Assembly (NCBI RefSeq): GCF_005144885.1
Contig: NZ_CP039690.1
Location: forward strand, 6,622,873 to 6,686,872
From: Phreatobacter stygius
GTDB lineage: Bacteria; Pseudomonadota; Alphaproteobacteria; Rhizobiales; Phreatobacteraceae
DNA length: 64,000 nt
Direction: 5' to 3'
In this document: piece by piece, positions 55,112-64,000 of the stretch
How the letters are laid out: each line of letters opens with the position of its first letter
Numbering within the stretch: the stretch's first letter is position 1
Made by a program: the position numbers and the translations under genes
Notes under the pieces: generated by a model
What the model was told of the DNA's origin: nothing
The model's input: only the letters and a program-made list of their open reading frames with translations
Database searches by the model: none

Positions 55112-56071
55112 TCAGCGGCCGAGCTTGGCGAAACGCGCAGCCTTCAACCGGGCGAAATCCTCGCCGGCATGATGCGACGACCGGGTCAGCGGGCTCGACG
55201 ACACCAGCAGGAAGCCCTTGGCATTGGCGATCGTCTCGAAACCCTTGAACTCGTCGGGCGTCAGGAACCGGATCACCTCGTGATGCTTGCGGGTGGGCTG
55301 CAGATATTGGCCGATGGTCAGGAAATCGACCTCGGCCGAGCGCAGGTCGTCCATCAGCTGGAGCACTTCGTTCCGCTCCTCGCCGAGGCCGACCATGATG
55401 CCGGACTTGGTGAAGATGGTCGGGTCCATCTCCTTCACCCGCTGCAACAGCCGGATCGAGTGGAAATAGCGCGCGCCGGGACGAACCTTCAGATATTTCG
55501 ACGGCACGGTCTCGAGATTGTGGTTGAACACGTCGGGACGGGCCGCCACCACCACCTCGAGCGCGCCATCCTTGCGCAGGAAATCGGGGGTGAGGATCTC
55601 GATCGTGGTTTTCGGCGCGCGCGCCCGGATGGCGTGGATCACCTTGGCGAAATGGTCCGCCCCGCCATCGGCGAGGTCGTCGCGATCGACCGAGGTGATG
55701 ACGACATGCTCCAGGCCGAGCTTCTCGACCGCGATCGCGGTGTGCTCCGGCTCATGCGGATCGAGCGCGCCGGGCATGCCGGTCTTGACGTTGCAGAACG
55801 AACAGGCGCGCGTGCAGGTGTCGCCCATGATCATGAAGGTGGCGTGCTTCTTTTCCCAGCACTCGCCGATATTCGGGCAGCCGGCCTCCTCGCAGACGGT
55901 GACCAGGCCGTTTTCCTTGACGATCCGGTTGGTCTCGGCCCATTTCGGCGAGCCCGGCGCCTTGACCCGAATCCAGTCCGGCTTGCGCTGGATCGGCTGA
56001 TCCGGCCGATGCGCCTTTTCAGGATGCCGCGGACGGTTGTCTCGGCTCAGGGTGTCGATCAGCGTGGCCAT
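55112..56071 (-). CDS. lipA: Lipoyl synthase LipA
   Basis: 319 residues. The auxiliary cluster motif [12 protein letters not shown], the radical-SAM motif [10 protein letters not shown] and the C-terminal SSPLTRSS serine are all present. It inserts two sulfurs into octanoyl groups on lipoyl domains of 2-oxoacid dehydrogenases. The start MATLIDTLS is conserved among alphaproteobacterial LipA proteins. Confidence 0.97.
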   Translation of the reverse strand: MATLIDTLSRDNRPRHPEKAHRPDQPIQRKPDWIRVKAPGSPKWAETNRIVKENGLVTVCEEAGCPNIGECWEKKHATFMIMGDTCTRACSFCNVKTGMPGALDPHEPEHTAIAVEKLGLEHVVITSVDRDDLADGGADHFAKVIHAIRARAPKTTIEILTPDFLRKDGALEVVVAARPDVFNHNLETVPSKYLKVRPGARYFHSIRLLQRVKEMDPTIFTKSGIMVGLGEERNEVLQLMDDLRSAEVDFLTIGQYLQPTRKHHEVIRFLTPDEFKGFETIANAKGFLLVSSSPLTRSSHHAGEDFARLKAARFAKLGR

Positions 56072-56171
56072 GGCTCATCCCGACGCGATTGTCGTGTCTC
56101 ATTAGGCGGCTTGGCGCCGGTTTCGCAAGGCCCGCAGCCCCGTCCAATGGTCGCGTCTGCCCTGCCGCCGC

Positions 56172-57446
56172 TCAGGCCCGGTGTCCGGCCGGATCGAAAT
56201 TCTCGATGAATGTGATCAGCGCCGCGACCGCCAGCCCCATATCCCTGATGCCGGCGAACTCCGCCGGATTGTGGCTGATACCGCCCTTGCAGCGCACGAA
56301 CAGCATGGCGAAATCGGTGAGCTTGCTCATCGACTGGCCGTCATGGCCGGCCCCCGAGACCAGCCGCGGCGCCGGCAGGCCGAGCTGTTCCAGGCTGCGC
56401 GCCAGGCCCTGTTGCAGCCAGGGCGCGCAGGCCGCGGTCGCACAGTCGTGATAGGTCTCCAGCGTGACCGAGCAGCCCCGCGCCGCGGCGATCTTCTCGC
56501 ACCGGTGGGTGAATTCGGCGAGCGCCTTCACCCGGGGCGCATCCGACGAGGCCCTCAGGTCGAGCACGAATTCGACGATGTCGGGCACGACATTGGCGGC
56601 ACCCGGCATGACCTTCATGGTGCCGACGGTCGCGACCATCGCCGCCTCCGGGCGCTCCCTGGCGATGGCCTCCGCGGCAACCACCATTTCGGCTGCCGCG
56701 ACCAGCGCATCCTGGCGCATCGCCATCGGCACCGTGCCGGCATGGCCAGCCATGCCGCGCACCGTGACACGCGAGCGGAACTGCCCGGCGATCGAGGTGA
56801 CGACGCCGAGCGGCGCGTCCTGATGTTCCAGCACCGGCCCCTGCTCGATATGGACCTCGACATAGGCGAGCGCCTCGTCGCGCCTCATGGCGGCCGCGGC
56901 GACGGCCTGCGGATCGAGGCCATAGTCGCGCATCGCCTGCTCGAGCGGGATGCCGTCGCCGTCGAGGCCAGGCAGCCAGCGGCTCTCGAACTGTCCGGCC
57001 AGAGCGGCCGACGACGACAGCACGGTCGGAAAGCGGCTGCCCTCCTCGTCGCCGAAGGCCAGCACGTCGACCGCGAAGGGAAAGCGCCGGTCCTGATCGC
57101 GGAAATGCTCGACCGCCAGGATGCCGGCCACCACGCCGAGCATGCCGTCATATTTGCCGGCATTGATCACCGTATCGATATGCGACCCGACCAGCAGCCG
57201 GGGCACGGCATTGGCGCCGGCGGCCTCGCCCTCGCCGGCATAATGGCCGCGGACGGTGGCCAACGCATCCTCGGCGACGCTCATGCCCGCTTCGGCCATC
57301 CACTGGCCGACCAGATGGGCCGCGCGCTTGTGTTCCGGCGTCAGGAAGCGCCGGGTCAGCCGGTCCGGTTCCTCGGAAATCGCGGCCAGTTCTTCCAGCA
57401 TGGCCTCGGCGCGGGCGCCGAGCCGTTCGATATCGTGGCTGGCCAT
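56172..57446 (-). CDS. Allantoate amidohydrolase-like Zn-dependent hydrolase
   Basis: 424 residues of the hydantoinase/carbamoylase M20 family. Metal residues lie in GSHIDTV, FGDEEGSRF and HIEQGPVLE; GHAGTVPM marks the dimerisation domain. In E. coli AllC and its relatives, such enzymes convert allantoate to ureidoglycine or ureidoglycolate and ammonia. The ATG at 57446 overlaps the puuD stop by one base, so it is the last enzyme of the purine operon in this window. N-carbamoyl amino-acid hydrolase is the alternative, but the context favours allantoate. Confidence 0.85.
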   Translation of the reverse strand: MASHDIERLGARAEAMLEELAAISEEPDRLTRRFLTPEHKRAAHLVGQWMAEAGMSVAEDALATVRGHYAGEGEAAGANAVPRLLVGSHIDTVINAGKYDGMLGVVAGILAVEHFRDQDRRFPFAVDVLAFGDEEGSRFPTVLSSSAALAGQFESRWLPGLDGDGIPLEQAMRDYGLDPQAVAAAAMRRDEALAYVEVHIEQGPVLEHQDAPLGVVTSIAGQFRSRVTVRGMAGHAGTVPMAMRQDALVAAAEMVVAAEAIARERPEAAMVATVGTMKVMPGAANVVPDIVEFVLDLRASSDAPRVKALAEFTHRCEKIAAARGCSVTLETYHDCATAACAPWLQQGLARSLEQLGLPAPRLVSGAGHDGQSMSKLTDFAMLFVRCKGGISHNPAEFAGIRDMGLAVAALITFIENFDPAGHRA

Positions 57447-58636
57447 TACCGGGCGCTCGCCAGGAAGGCACCGAGCTCGGCGCGTTCGGGGTCGGTCATG
57501 CCGGTCTCGTTGCCGAGCGGCATGGCTTTCGATTGCACGGTCTGCTGCACGATGGCTCCCGAAAAACGCCTGAGGTCGGCTGACGTCTCCAGAGTGACGC
57601 CTTTCGGCGCTTCGGTGAAGCCCGCATGTTTCGGCTGGCGCGCATGGCAGGCGGCGCAGTGCCGGATCGTGATGTCGAGCGCCCGCGCCTCGCTCACCTT
57701 GCCGGCGGCGGCAAGGTCGAGCTGCGGCCGCTGGGCGGTGACGAAAATCATGCAGATCAGGGCGATCGCCGCCACCGGCACCGCCCAGCCATAGCTGGCC
57801 CAGGGGTCGCCGGCCTCGTGGCGGTTGATCGTGTGCTGCACCAGCGCGCCGCAGACGACGATGAAGGCGACCACCAGCCACGACGCCGGATGCCCGTAGA
57901 GCATCGGATAATGGTTCGACACCATCATCAGGAGCACCGGCAGGGTCAGGTAATTGTTGTGGGTCGAGCGGGTCTTGCCGATCTTGCCATATTTCGGATC
58001 CGGCCGGCGCCCGGCGATCAGGTCGCCGACCACGATCTTCTGGTTCGGAATGATCACCAGGAAGACATTGGCCGCCATGATCGTGCCGATGAACACGCCG
58101 ACATGGATGAAGGCGCCGCGGCCGGAAAAGACCTGGGAGAAGGCCCAGGCGGCACCGACGATCAGGACGAACACGATCACCGACAACAGGGTCGGGTAAT
58201 TGGCCACGCCCGAACGGCAGAGCGTGTCGTAGACGAGCCAGCCGGCCACGATCGACGCGAGCGACAGGCCGATCGCCTGCCAGGGCTCCAGCGCCGCCAC
58301 CGCCGGGTCGATCAGGAACCCGCGGGCGTTCCAGTAATATTGCACGGCCAGCAGGATGAAGCCGGAAACCCAGGTGAGATAGGCCGCCCAACGGTGCCAG
58401 ATCAGGTCCGGCGGCAGGTTGGCGGGGGCCACCAGATATTTGTCGACATGATAGAAGCCGCCGCCATGGACCTCCCAGGCGGTGCCGTCGGGTCCCGGCG
58501 CGCCGGCGGGTTTGGCCTTCAGCTGGTAGTCGAGCGACATGAAATAGAAGCTCGTGCCGATCCAGGTAATGCCGACCGTCATGTGAAACCAGCGCGACAG
58601 CAGGTTGAGCCAATCGGCGGCGAGGGCAAAATCCAT
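57446..58636 (-). CDS. puuD: Membrane urate hydroxylase PuuD with C-terminal cytochrome c domain
   Basis: 396 residues. About eight membrane segments include HMTVGITWIGTSFYFMSLD and WHRWAAYLTWVSGF; a C-terminal domain carries one c-type haem site, C327-A-A-C330-H331. PuuD oxidises urate to 5-hydroxyisourate and passes electrons to the respiratory chain, in place of soluble uricase. It lies between xdhC (27 bases) and the allantoate hydrolase (one-base overlap). Confidence 0.93.
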   Translation of the reverse strand: MDFALAADWLNLLSRWFHMTVGITWIGTSFYFMSLDYQLKAKPAGAPGPDGTAWEVHGGGFYHVDKYLVAPANLPPDLIWHRWAAYLTWVSGFILLAVQYYWNARGFLIDPAVAALEPWQAIGLSLASIVAGWLVYDTLCRSGVANYPTLLSVIVFVLIVGAAWAFSQVFSGRGAFIHVGVFIGTIMAANVFLVIIPNQKIVVGDLIAGRRPDPKYGKIGKTRSTHNNYLTLPVLLMMVSNHYPMLYGHPASWLVVAFIVVCGALVQHTINRHEAGDPWASYGWAVPVAAIALICMIFVTAQRPQLDLAAAGKVSEARALDITIRHCAACHARQPKHAGFTEAPKGVTLETSADLRRFSGAIVQQTVQSKAMPLGNETGMTDPERAELGAFLASAR

Positions 58637-58663
58637 GATGGGTCCAGGAACGGCTCTAGGGGG

Positions 58664-59635
58664 TCAGGCGGGTCGGCGGGCGTGAAGTCTGGTGTGGCCC
58701 GGCGCGGCCAGTGCCTCGCGCAGGATGAGGCATTCGGCGGCGATCGAGGCGGCGATGACAGCCGGTTCCTTGCCTGAAATCCCGGCCATGCCGATCGGGC
58801 AGCGCAAGGCGCGGATGCGCTGCGCCGGCACGCCCATCTCGGCCAGGCGCTTGGCAAAGCGCGCCCGTTTGGTGGCCGAGCCGATCAACCCGACGCCGGC
58901 GACGCCGGCATGGGTGAGCGCGGCGGCGACAATGTCGAGATCGAGCTGATGGCTATGGGTCATCACCAGCACCTGGACGCCGGCCCCGGCCTTGGCCAGC
59001 ACCGCGCGCGCCGGCCCGGCGGTCGGTTCGACATGGCCCGGGATCGGCGCTGGAAAGGCGCCGGGCCGCTCGTCGCACCAGACGACCCGGAACGGCAGCG
59101 GCGCCAGCGCCAGCACCAGGGCCCGGCCGACATGGCCGGCGCCGAACAACAGGATGGTGGGTGGCCGCTCGCCGAAGCTTTCGATATCCCGGTTGGCGAT
59201 CGCCGGACCCTCGCCCACCTCAGGCTCGACCATGCGCCGGATCGTCCGGCCGCCAGGGTCCCGCCGGACGGCGACCGAAAAGGGCCCGGCGCGCTCGGCC
59301 GCGGCAAGCAGGCCGATCTCGGCGAGGTCGCTGACATCGAAGGCCTCGATGGTCAGCCGCACATGGCCGCCGCAGCATTGGCCAAGATCCGGCCCCAGCG
59401 CCTGGTCGATCGTCACGGTCGACCGCTCGGCCTGCGCCAGCACCGCCTGGGCCCTGGCCAGCGCCTGCCATTCCAGCGCGCCGCCGCCGATCGTGCCGTG
59501 AAACGCCCCGTCGGGCCTGACGATCATGCGCGCGCCGGCCTCCCGCGGGGTCGAGCCGCGGGCGGCAACAAGGCTGACCAGGGCGCATGAACCATGCGCC
59601 TTGATCATCGCCTCGATGCGCGGCCAGATCTCCAT
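58664..59635 (-). CDS. xdhC: Xanthine dehydrogenase accessory protein XdhC
   Basis: 323 residues: XdhC N-domain (LVSLVAARGSTPREAGARM, TIGGGALEW, LGQCCGGHV) and a Rossmann-like C-domain (LLFGAGHVGRALVLAL, MTHSHQLDLDIV, GLIGSATKRARF). It binds the molybdenum cofactor, supports its sulfuration and inserts it into XdhB. It starts three bases after xdhB ends. Confidence 0.94.
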   Translation of the reverse strand: MEIWPRIEAMIKAHGSCALVSLVAARGSTPREAGARMIVRPDGAFHGTIGGGALEWQALARAQAVLAQAERSTVTIDQALGPDLGQCCGGHVRLTIEAFDVSDLAEIGLLAAAERAGPFSVAVRRDPGGRTIRRMVEPEVGEGPAIANRDIESFGERPPTILLFGAGHVGRALVLALAPLPFRVVWCDERPGAFPAPIPGHVEPTAGPARAVLAKAGAGVQVLVMTHSHQLDLDIVAAALTHAGVAGVGLIGSATKRARFAKRLAEMGVPAQRIRALRCPIGMAGISGKEPAVIAASIAAECLILREALAAPGHTRLHARRPA

Positions 59636-59638
59636 GTC

Positions 59639-61978
59639 TCAGCCTCCACGCGCGGCGCGCTGCGCCTCGCAGGCAAACAGGATGGCCTCAGGCGTGGCGG
59701 GCGCGTCAAGATCGACAGCATGAGCCGGATTCAAGGCATGAATAGCGTCGCCAATGGCCGAGAACACCGCATTGGCGAGCATCAGCGGCGGCTCGCCGAC
59801 CGCCTTCGACCGGTAGATCGTCGCCTCGCGATTGGCGTGATCGAAAAAGGCGACGCGAAAATCGGCCGGCACGTCGCGCGCCGTCGGGATCTTGTAGGTC
59901 GACGGCGCATGGGTCCGGAGCCGGCCCTTGGCGTCGTAGACCAGCTCTTCCATGGTCAGCCAGCCCATGCCCTGCACGAAACCGCCTTCGATCTGGCCGA
60001 TATCGATCGCCGGGTTCAGCGATTTTCCGACATCATGCAGGATATCGACGCGGTCGAGCGTGAATTCGCCGGTCCAGCTGTCCACCGTCACCTCGGCGCA
60101 GGCCGCGCCATAAGCAAAATAGAAGAATGGCCGGCCGGTCGCCTTGGGCCGGTCCCAGGTGATCTTGGGCGTGGCGTAGAAGCCGGCGGCGGAGAGATGG
60201 GTGCGCGCCAGATAGGCCTTTTTCACCACCTCGCCGAAAGACAGGACCTGATCGCCGGAGCGGACCTGGTCGTCGCCGAACAGGATGGTGCTGACCGGCA
60301 CCTGCCAGTCGCGGGCGATGAACTCGGCGAGCCGCGCCTTGATCTCGGCCGCCGCGTTCTTCGCCGCCATGCCGTTCATGTCGGTGCCCGAGGAGGCCGC
60401 GGTCGGCGAGGTGTTCGGCACCTTGCCGGTATGGGTCGCAGTGATCTTCACCCGGTCGAGCGCGATGCCGAATTCCTCCGCCACCACCTGCGCCACCTTG
60501 ATGAACAGGCCCTGGCCCATCTCGGTGCCGCCATGGTTCAGATGCACCGAACCGTCCTGATAGACATGGACCAGGGCGCCCGCCTGGTTGAGGAAGGTGG
60601 TGGTGAAGGAGATGCCGAATTTGACCGGCGTCAGCGCCAGCCCCTTCTTCAGCACCGTATTGTCGGCATTGAAGGCGGCGATGCCGGCGCGGCGCGCGCG
60701 ATAATCCGCCGTCGTCTCGAGCTCGCGCATCACCTCGGCCGCGATATTGTCCTCGACCGTCATGCCATAGGGCGTGATGTTCCGGTCGCCGGTGCCATAG
60801 AGGTTGCGGTAGCGCACATCGAGCGGATCGAGGTCGAGCGCCCAGGCGATCCGGTCCATCAGGCGTTCGGCGAACAGCATGCCCTGCGGGCCGCCGAAGC
60901 CGCGAAACGCCGTATTCGACACGGTATTGGTCTTCATCCGGCGCGAATGGATCGCGACATCGGGGTAATAATAGGCATTGTCGGCGTGGAACATGGTGCG
61001 GTCGTTGATCGACGACGACAGGTCGTGGCTGTAGCCGCAGCGGCTGGCGAAATCGACCGCCACCGCGGTGACCCGGCCGTCAAGGTCATGGGCACAACGA
61101 TAACCGGCGATGAAATCATGCCGCTTGCCGGTCATGATGAAATCATCGTCGCGGTCGAGCCGGACCTTGCACGGCCGTCCGGTCAGCCGCGCGGCCAGCG
61201 CCGCCATGGCGGCCCAGCCGCTCGCCTGGCTTTCCTTGCCGCCGAAGCCGCCACCCATGCGCCGGACCTCGACCGCCACCGCCGCATCGGCGATGCCGAG
61301 AACCCGCGCGACCACATGCTGCACTTCGCTCGGATGCTGGGTGGAGGAATGCACGGTGTAGCAACCGCCCTCCTCCGGCACGGCCAGCGCCGCCTGGCCC
61401 TCCAGGTAGAAATGCTCCTGGCCGCCGATCCTCAAACGTCCGTCGATGCGCTGCGCCGCTGCCGCCAGGACCGCCTCGGCGTCGCCGCGCCGGAACGCGT
61501 AATCCGCCATGATATCGGCATTGGCCGCCAGGGCGTCGTCGACCGAGACGAGCGACACCTCCTCGTCGATCTCGATGATCGCCCGCGCCACCGCGCGGCG
61601 CGCCGCGTCGCGCGTTTCGGCCACCACGGCAAAGATCACCTGGCCCTGGAATTCCACCCGGTCGACGGCGAACAGCGGATCGTCGCCGGCCACCGGGCTG
61701 ACGTCGTTGACATTGGGAATGTCCCTGGCGGTCAGCACGGCGACGACGCCGGGCGCGGTCGCCACATCGGCGAGCTCGAGCCGCCTGATCCGCCCGCAGG
61801 CGGCCGGCGAGCCGCCGGGCGCGACGTGCAGCGTCCCCTCGGGTTCCCTGACATCGTCGATATAGGGCGCCGAGCCCTGCACATGCCGCTCGGCGGCATC
61901 ATGCTGCACGGCCTGATGGACATGACGCTCAGCGGTCTGGCGTTTCTCGACGTTGCCAGGGGCGGGTTCAGGCGGCAT
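59639..61978 (-). CDS. xdhB: Xanthine dehydrogenase molybdenum subunit XdhB
   Basis: 779 residues. The molybdopterin-binding segments GGGFGGKESQA, FRGFGGPQG and GGTEMGQGLF and the catalytic glutamate in AVGEPPLML are present. It hydroxylates hypoxanthine and xanthine to urate. The ATG at 61978 overlaps the end of xdhA by 11 bases; longer upstream starts would run inside xdhA. Confidence 0.95.
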   Translation of the reverse strand: MPPEPAPGNVEKRQTAERHVHQAVQHDAAERHVQGSAPYIDDVREPEGTLHVAPGGSPAACGRIRRLELADVATAPGVVAVLTARDIPNVNDVSPVAGDDPLFAVDRVEFQGQVIFAVVAETRDAARRAVARAIIEIDEEVSLVSVDDALAANADIMADYAFRRGDAEAVLAAAAQRIDGRLRIGGQEHFYLEGQAALAVPEEGGCYTVHSSTQHPSEVQHVVARVLGIADAAVAVEVRRMGGGFGGKESQASGWAAMAALAARLTGRPCKVRLDRDDDFIMTGKRHDFIAGYRCAHDLDGRVTAVAVDFASRCGYSHDLSSSINDRTMFHADNAYYYPDVAIHSRRMKTNTVSNTAFRGFGGPQGMLFAERLMDRIAWALDLDPLDVRYRNLYGTGDRNITPYGMTVEDNIAAEVMRELETTADYRARRAGIAAFNADNTVLKKGLALTPVKFGISFTTTFLNQAGALVHVYQDGSVHLNHGGTEMGQGLFIKVAQVVAEEFGIALDRVKITATHTGKVPNTSPTAASSGTDMNGMAAKNAAAEIKARLAEFIARDWQVPVSTILFGDDQVRSGDQVLSFGEVVKKAYLARTHLSAAGFYATPKITWDRPKATGRPFFYFAYGAACAEVTVDSWTGEFTLDRVDILHDVGKSLNPAIDIGQIEGGFVQGMGWLTMEELVYDAKGRLRTHAPSTYKIPTARDVPADFRVAFFDHANREATIYRSKAVGEPPLMLANAVFSAIGDAIHALNPAHAVDLDAPATPEAILFACEAQRAARGG

Positions 61979-63455
61979 GACCGGCATCCCTGAGATGACT
62001 GATCCGCGTCTCGTCGCGCCGGCCCGAGACGATTTCCGCCAGCGCCTTGCGCAGCAGGTTGACCGCGACGAGGCTGCGATAACGCGCTGACGCCCGGTGG
62101 TCGTCCATCGGCTGGAAATCATCGGCAAGCCGCGATATCGCCGCGTCGCAGGCCGCGCGATCGTCGATATCGAGCCCGGTCAGCGCCGCCTCGACGGTCG
62201 CAGCCCGCTTCGGCACACCGGCGAGGCCGCCAAAAGCCACCCGCACCGCCCGAATCCTGCGGCCATCAAGGCTGAGCTTCAGCGCACCCATGACCGAGGA
62301 AATGTCCTGGTCGTTGCGCTTGGCGATCTTGAAGGCGCGCAAATGGTCGTCCGGGCCGGGCCGCGGCACCACGACATGGGTGACGATCTCGTCGGCCGCG
62401 CGGTCCTGCCGGCCATAGGCCAGGAAGAAATCCTCCAGCGGCAGCGACCGTTCGGCAGCGCCGCGCCTGAGATGCAGCGTCGCGCCGAGCGCGATCAGCA
62501 AGGGCGGGCTGTCGCCGATCGGCGAGCCATTGGCGATATTGCCGCCGATCGTGCCGGTGGCGCGAACCTGGACCGATCCGAGCCGGTTGGCCCAGACGGC
62601 GACATCCGGGTCGAAGGCGGCAAGCGCCTGCTCGGCCTCGGCATAGGTCACCGCGGCACCGATCGTGAGACCCTCGGCGGCGTCGACGACCTGCCGGAGT
62701 TCGGCCACCCGTCCGGTGTGAACAAGCCTTGGCAAGGTCTTGAGTTGCTTGGTGATCCACAGGCCGACATCGGTCGCGCCGCCGACCAGGACAGCGTCGG
62801 GGTGACGGGTCATCAGGGCGCAAAGGCCGTCGAGCGACCGGGGCGCGGCAAAAAACGATGCTTCGTCGCCGACCAGCACGTCCCGGTCGTCGGCGAGAGC
62901 CGACAGCGCCTGTGCCGTCGCGGCTTCGCGTGCATGAAAGACATCGCCCGCCGGCGCGGCGCAGGCCTCCAGCGCCGCATCGACGATCGGCCGGTAGCCG
63001 GTGCAACGGCAGAGATTGCCGGCGATCCGCGTCAGCACCGCCTCGCGGCCGCCGGTCACCGCGCCGCCGTCCTGGTAGAGCGTGAACAGGCTCATCACGA
63101 AGCCCGGCGTGCAGAAACCGCATTGTGAGCCGTGATGCCTGACCATGGCGTCCTGCACCGGATGCAGCGCACTGCCCTCGGCCAGGTCCTCGACGGTCAC
63201 CACCTCGCAGCCGTCGACCTGGCCGAGCAGCAGGATGCAGGCATTCACCGGCTCATAGACAAGGCGGCCGGCCTTGATGCGGCCGAGCGCCACCGTGCAG
63301 GCGCCGCAGTCGCCTTCGCCGCAGCCTTCCTTGGTTCCGGTCAGGCGCTTCTCGATGCGCAGCCAGTCCAGCAGCGTGGTCATCGGCTGGAACCGGTCGA
63401 TTTCGACGGTCTGGCCCCGATGCAGGAAGCGGAGCGGGCGTGTTGCGCGCGTCAT
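61968..63455 (-). CDS. xdhA: Xanthine dehydrogenase Fe-S/FAD subunit XdhA
   Basis: 495 residues. [2Fe-2S] site 1: C45, C50, C53 (CGEGDCGAC) plus a later cysteine; site 2: CGFCTPGF and CRCTGYRP. The FAD domain has LVGGATDVGLW and GTIGGNIANGSPIGD. It carries electrons from the molybdenum site in XdhB to NAD. The ATG at 63455 overlaps the uraH stop (ATGA). Confidence 0.95.
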   Translation of the reverse strand: MTRATRPLRFLHRGQTVEIDRFQPMTTLLDWLRIEKRLTGTKEGCGEGDCGACTVALGRIKAGRLVYEPVNACILLLGQVDGCEVVTVEDLAEGSALHPVQDAMVRHHGSQCGFCTPGFVMSLFTLYQDGGAVTGGREAVLTRIAGNLCRCTGYRPIVDAALEACAAPAGDVFHAREAATAQALSALADDRDVLVGDEASFFAAPRSLDGLCALMTRHPDAVLVGGATDVGLWITKQLKTLPRLVHTGRVAELRQVVDAAEGLTIGAAVTYAEAEQALAAFDPDVAVWANRLGSVQVRATGTIGGNIANGSPIGDSPPLLIALGATLHLRRGAAERSLPLEDFFLAYGRQDRAADEIVTHVVVPRPGPDDHLRAFKIAKRNDQDISSVMGALKLSLDGRRIRAVRVAFGGLAGVPKRAATVEAALTGLDIDDRAACDAAISRLADDFQPMDDHRASARYRSLVAVNLLRKALAEIVSGRRDETRISHLRDAGHAA

Positions 63456-63808
63456 GATCCCCGATAGGTCGAATAGCCATAGGGCGAGAGCAGCAAGGGC
63501 ACGTGGTAATGCTGGTCGAGGGCGGAAACGCCGAACCGCAGTTCGACGACATCCAGGAACGGCGGGTCGGTCAGCGCCACCCCGGCCGACCGGTGATAGG
63601 CCGCGACGTCGAACTCTAGGGCATAAGGCCCGGGCGCGATCGTCTTCGGCGTCAGCAGCGGCGTGTCGGCGCGGCCATCGGCATTGGTCGCGCCCTCGGC
63701 GACCAGGCTGCGGCCGGCGCCGTCGAGCCGGTACAGCCGGTAGCTGATCCCCGCCCCCGGCCGGCCGGCCGCGGTATCGAGAACATGGGTCGTCAGATAT
63801 CCCGGCAT
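63452..63808 (-). CDS. uraH: 5-hydroxyisourate hydrolase
   Basis: 118 residues, transthyretin-like. The hallmark start LTTHVLDTAAGRPG and the C-terminal HYHVPLLLSPYGYSTYRGS are intact, so the active-site histidine, arginine and YRGS tail are present. It converts 5-hydroxyisourate, the PuuD product, to OHCU. An AGAGGA site precedes the ATG at 63808. It is the first gene of the purine operon inside the window. Confidence 0.96.
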   Translation of the reverse strand: MPGYLTTHVLDTAAGRPGAGISYRLYRLDGAGRSLVAEGATNADGRADTPLLTPKTIAPGPYALEFDVAAYHRSAGVALTDPPFLDVVELRFGVSALDQHYHVPLLLSPYGYSTYRGS

Positions 63809-64000
63809 GGCATTCCTCTGAGCGCAAAATGTGCCGGAGATCAGGGGCCGCGCAAAGCGGAATCTGTGGCCCGCCCGATCGCCGCCGCGATCTCTCGCCG
63901 CCTCCGGTATGACCCGGAAGCAGCGGCTCCGGCGCCAGCCGCTAGGCTCATGGGCACCGCCACCGATTCGCGCCATGCCCCCCGTCCGTCCGGTCCAACC
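63809..64000. other. Right-end region upstream of uraH
   Basis: About 190 bases that should hold the promoter of the purine operon, unless an upstream gene beyond the window continues the transcript. I see no credible gene and no clear operator. Confidence 0.4.

Noticed and set aside
59594-61993. 799-codon frame antisense to xdhB
   Set aside because: xdhB motifs are complete on the other strand; the antisense product is His/Arg/Gly-rich and lacks domains.

Overview
The window is high-G+C chromosomal DNA from an alphaproteobacterium, most likely Hyphomicrobiales (Rhizobiales). The main evidence is the nitrogen-regulation block dusB-ntrB-ntrC-ntrY-ntrX followed by a D-amino-acid aminotransferase, hfq and hflX. 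A fused ispDF, a membrane urate hydroxylase (PuuD) and PhoB-type boxes upstream of the phosphate genes agree with this. I see no rRNA, tRNA, CRISPR array, integrase or transposase. Genus cannot be fixed from sequence alone.

Layout. (a) 1-618: 5' part of a ClpG/ClpK-like disaggregase gene with an RpoH-like promoter. (b) 0.9-10.4 kb: an organophosphorus cluster. A LysR regulator diverges from phosphonoacetate hydrolase (phnA), a second alkaline-phosphatase-superfamily hydrolase and a Dpp-like ABC importer with fused ATPases; a convergent GpdQ-like phosphodiesterase follows. (c) 10.7-20.6 kb: a SnoaL-like gene, then a catabolic cluster: MHS-type transporter, alpha/beta hydrolase lacking its nucleophile, acyl-CoA synthetase, amidase, creatininase-family amidohydrolase, TetR regulator and M20 amidohydrolase. 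One palindrome, TGACTG-N5-CAGTCA, lies upstream of four of its transcription units, which suggests a TetR-controlled regulon for an amide-linked acid. (d) 21.0-31.8 kb: two phosphate-starvation loci, a Ugp-like ABC importer with two tandem binding proteins and pstSCAB-phoU, each with a Pho box. (e) 31.8-33.3 kb: a VOC protein and mazG.

(f) 33.4-39.3 kb: an accessory island between two hairpin repeats. Its four-gene operon encodes a metallo-beta-lactamase-fold protein, an LCAT-like lipase, a thermolysin-type metalloprotease and a second metallo-beta-lactamase-fold protein. None shows an obvious export signal. A small, AT-rich divergent ORF sits at its promoter end. I consider this island and the TetR regulon the best candidates for undescribed systems. 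(g) 39.5-49.8 kb: hflX, hfq, dat and the Ntr cascade. (h) 50-56 kb: ispDF, CinA C-terminal-type deamidase, a fused membrane/spermidine-synthase-like protein, a Coq10/RatA-like protein, a small P-loop kinase and lipA. (i) 56.2-63.8 kb: purine degradation (uraH-xdhA-xdhB-xdhC-puuD-allantoate amidohydrolase), from xanthine through urate and 5-hydroxyisourate to allantoate.

Together the gene content describes a soil or water oligotroph geared to scavenge phosphorus (phosphonates, phosphodiesters, phosphate) and nitrogen (purines, amides). Palindromic intergenic repeats, some preceded by heptamer arrays, occupy most longer intergenic gaps and often sit at 3' ends, where they may act as terminators.
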